In this document: positions 6,351 to 6,523 of the stretch, piece by piece
Numbering within the stretch: the stretch's first letter is position 1
Layout of the letters: every line of letters starts with the position of its first letter
Origin: DATEVL01 sp035471625
GTDB taxonomy: Bacteria; Chloroflexota; Anaerolineae; Anaerolineales; E44-bin32
Direction of reading: 5' to 3'
NCBI GenBank assembly: GCA_035471625.1
Contig: DATIPT010000014.1
Span: forward strand, 1 to 6,523
DNA: 6,523 nucleotides
Translations under genes and position numbers: made by a program
The notes under the pieces: model-generated
Databases searched by the model: none
What the model was told of the DNA's origin: nothing
Seen by the model: the letters and a program-made list of their open reading frames with translations, nothing else

Positions 6351-6523
6351 ATGGTGACGGAACGTAGGAAGCCGTTCTACCGGATCCGGGTGCACGGACA
6401 TCTGGACGAGGACCGATCGGAGTGGTTTGCGGGTCTGACCGTCACCCACCTCCCGTCCGGAGAGACGCTGCTCGCCGGCGAGATCGCCGATCAATCGGCG
6501 TTGAACGCGGTCCTGAACGCGTT
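6351..6523 (+). CDS. Small conserved hypothetical protein, 5' part only
   Basis: The first 57 codons of a gene cut off by the window end. After a short basic start (MVTERRKP) comes FYRIRVHGHLDEDRSEWFAG, then LTVTH, a PSGETLLAGEIADQSAL segment and a helix beginning NAVLNA. This matches a pattern I recall from short (about 75-100 residue) uncharacterised proteins in Chloroflexota and Actinobacteria, where the end of the protein reads like RVRDLGLPLLSV. There is no signal peptide and the function is unknown. The start could be GTG 6348, ATG 6351 or GTG 6354. A GGGGG run at 6344-6348 is the only ribosome-binding candidate and would best suit GTG 6354. It begins 60 bp after the amidohydrolase stop and could be co-transcribed or independent. 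Confidence 0.72.
   Translation, partial: MVTERRKPFYRIRVHGHLDEDRSEWFAGLTVTHLPSGETLLAGEIADQSALNAVLNA

Overview
The window is about 65% GC and reads as environmental bacterial DNA. I infer Chloroflexota, of Anaerolineae/Caldilineae type, from three things. There is a very long MalT-like LuxR regulator placed directly upstream of its presumed targets. There are secreted proteins carrying a 'VPxGW' alpha/beta domain. A small conserved protein beginning YRIRVxGHLD lies at the right edge. The taxonomic call is an inference.

Left part (1-631): this is the end of an integron cassette array. A complete attC recombination site (about 529-629) has complementary GCCTAAC and GTTAGGC core boxes, a long paired stem with an extrahelical base, and a variable terminal loop. 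The last 24 bases of this site region recur identically at 1-24, so the window opens inside the end of a second attC. Between the two recombination points lies one cassette (17-623, 607 bp). It carries a single 117-residue protein of unknown function in the usual orientation. No integrase is in the window; if one exists it should lie to the left.

Middle and right (821-6290): this is a regulator with a downstream two-gene unit. A TTG-started 890-residue STAND/LuxR transcription factor (P-loop ATPase, TPR-like sensor, C-terminal HTH) is followed by a 133-bp intergenic region. That region holds a perfect palindrome (CTAACC-CC-GGTTAG) centred about 30 bp upstream of a TAGACT -10 candidate, the position expected of a class II activator site. 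Next come a lipoprotein with a 'VPEGW' domain and, 3 bp after its stop, a secreted metal-dependent amidohydrolase. The amidohydrolase has all its metal ligands and ends in an extra domain of about 130 residues that begins 'VPAGW'. The working model is that the LuxR protein senses a ligand through its TPR region and switches on a secreted hydrolase and its lipoprotein partner.

Right edge (6351-6523): the 5' part of a short conserved hypothetical gene, cut by the window end.
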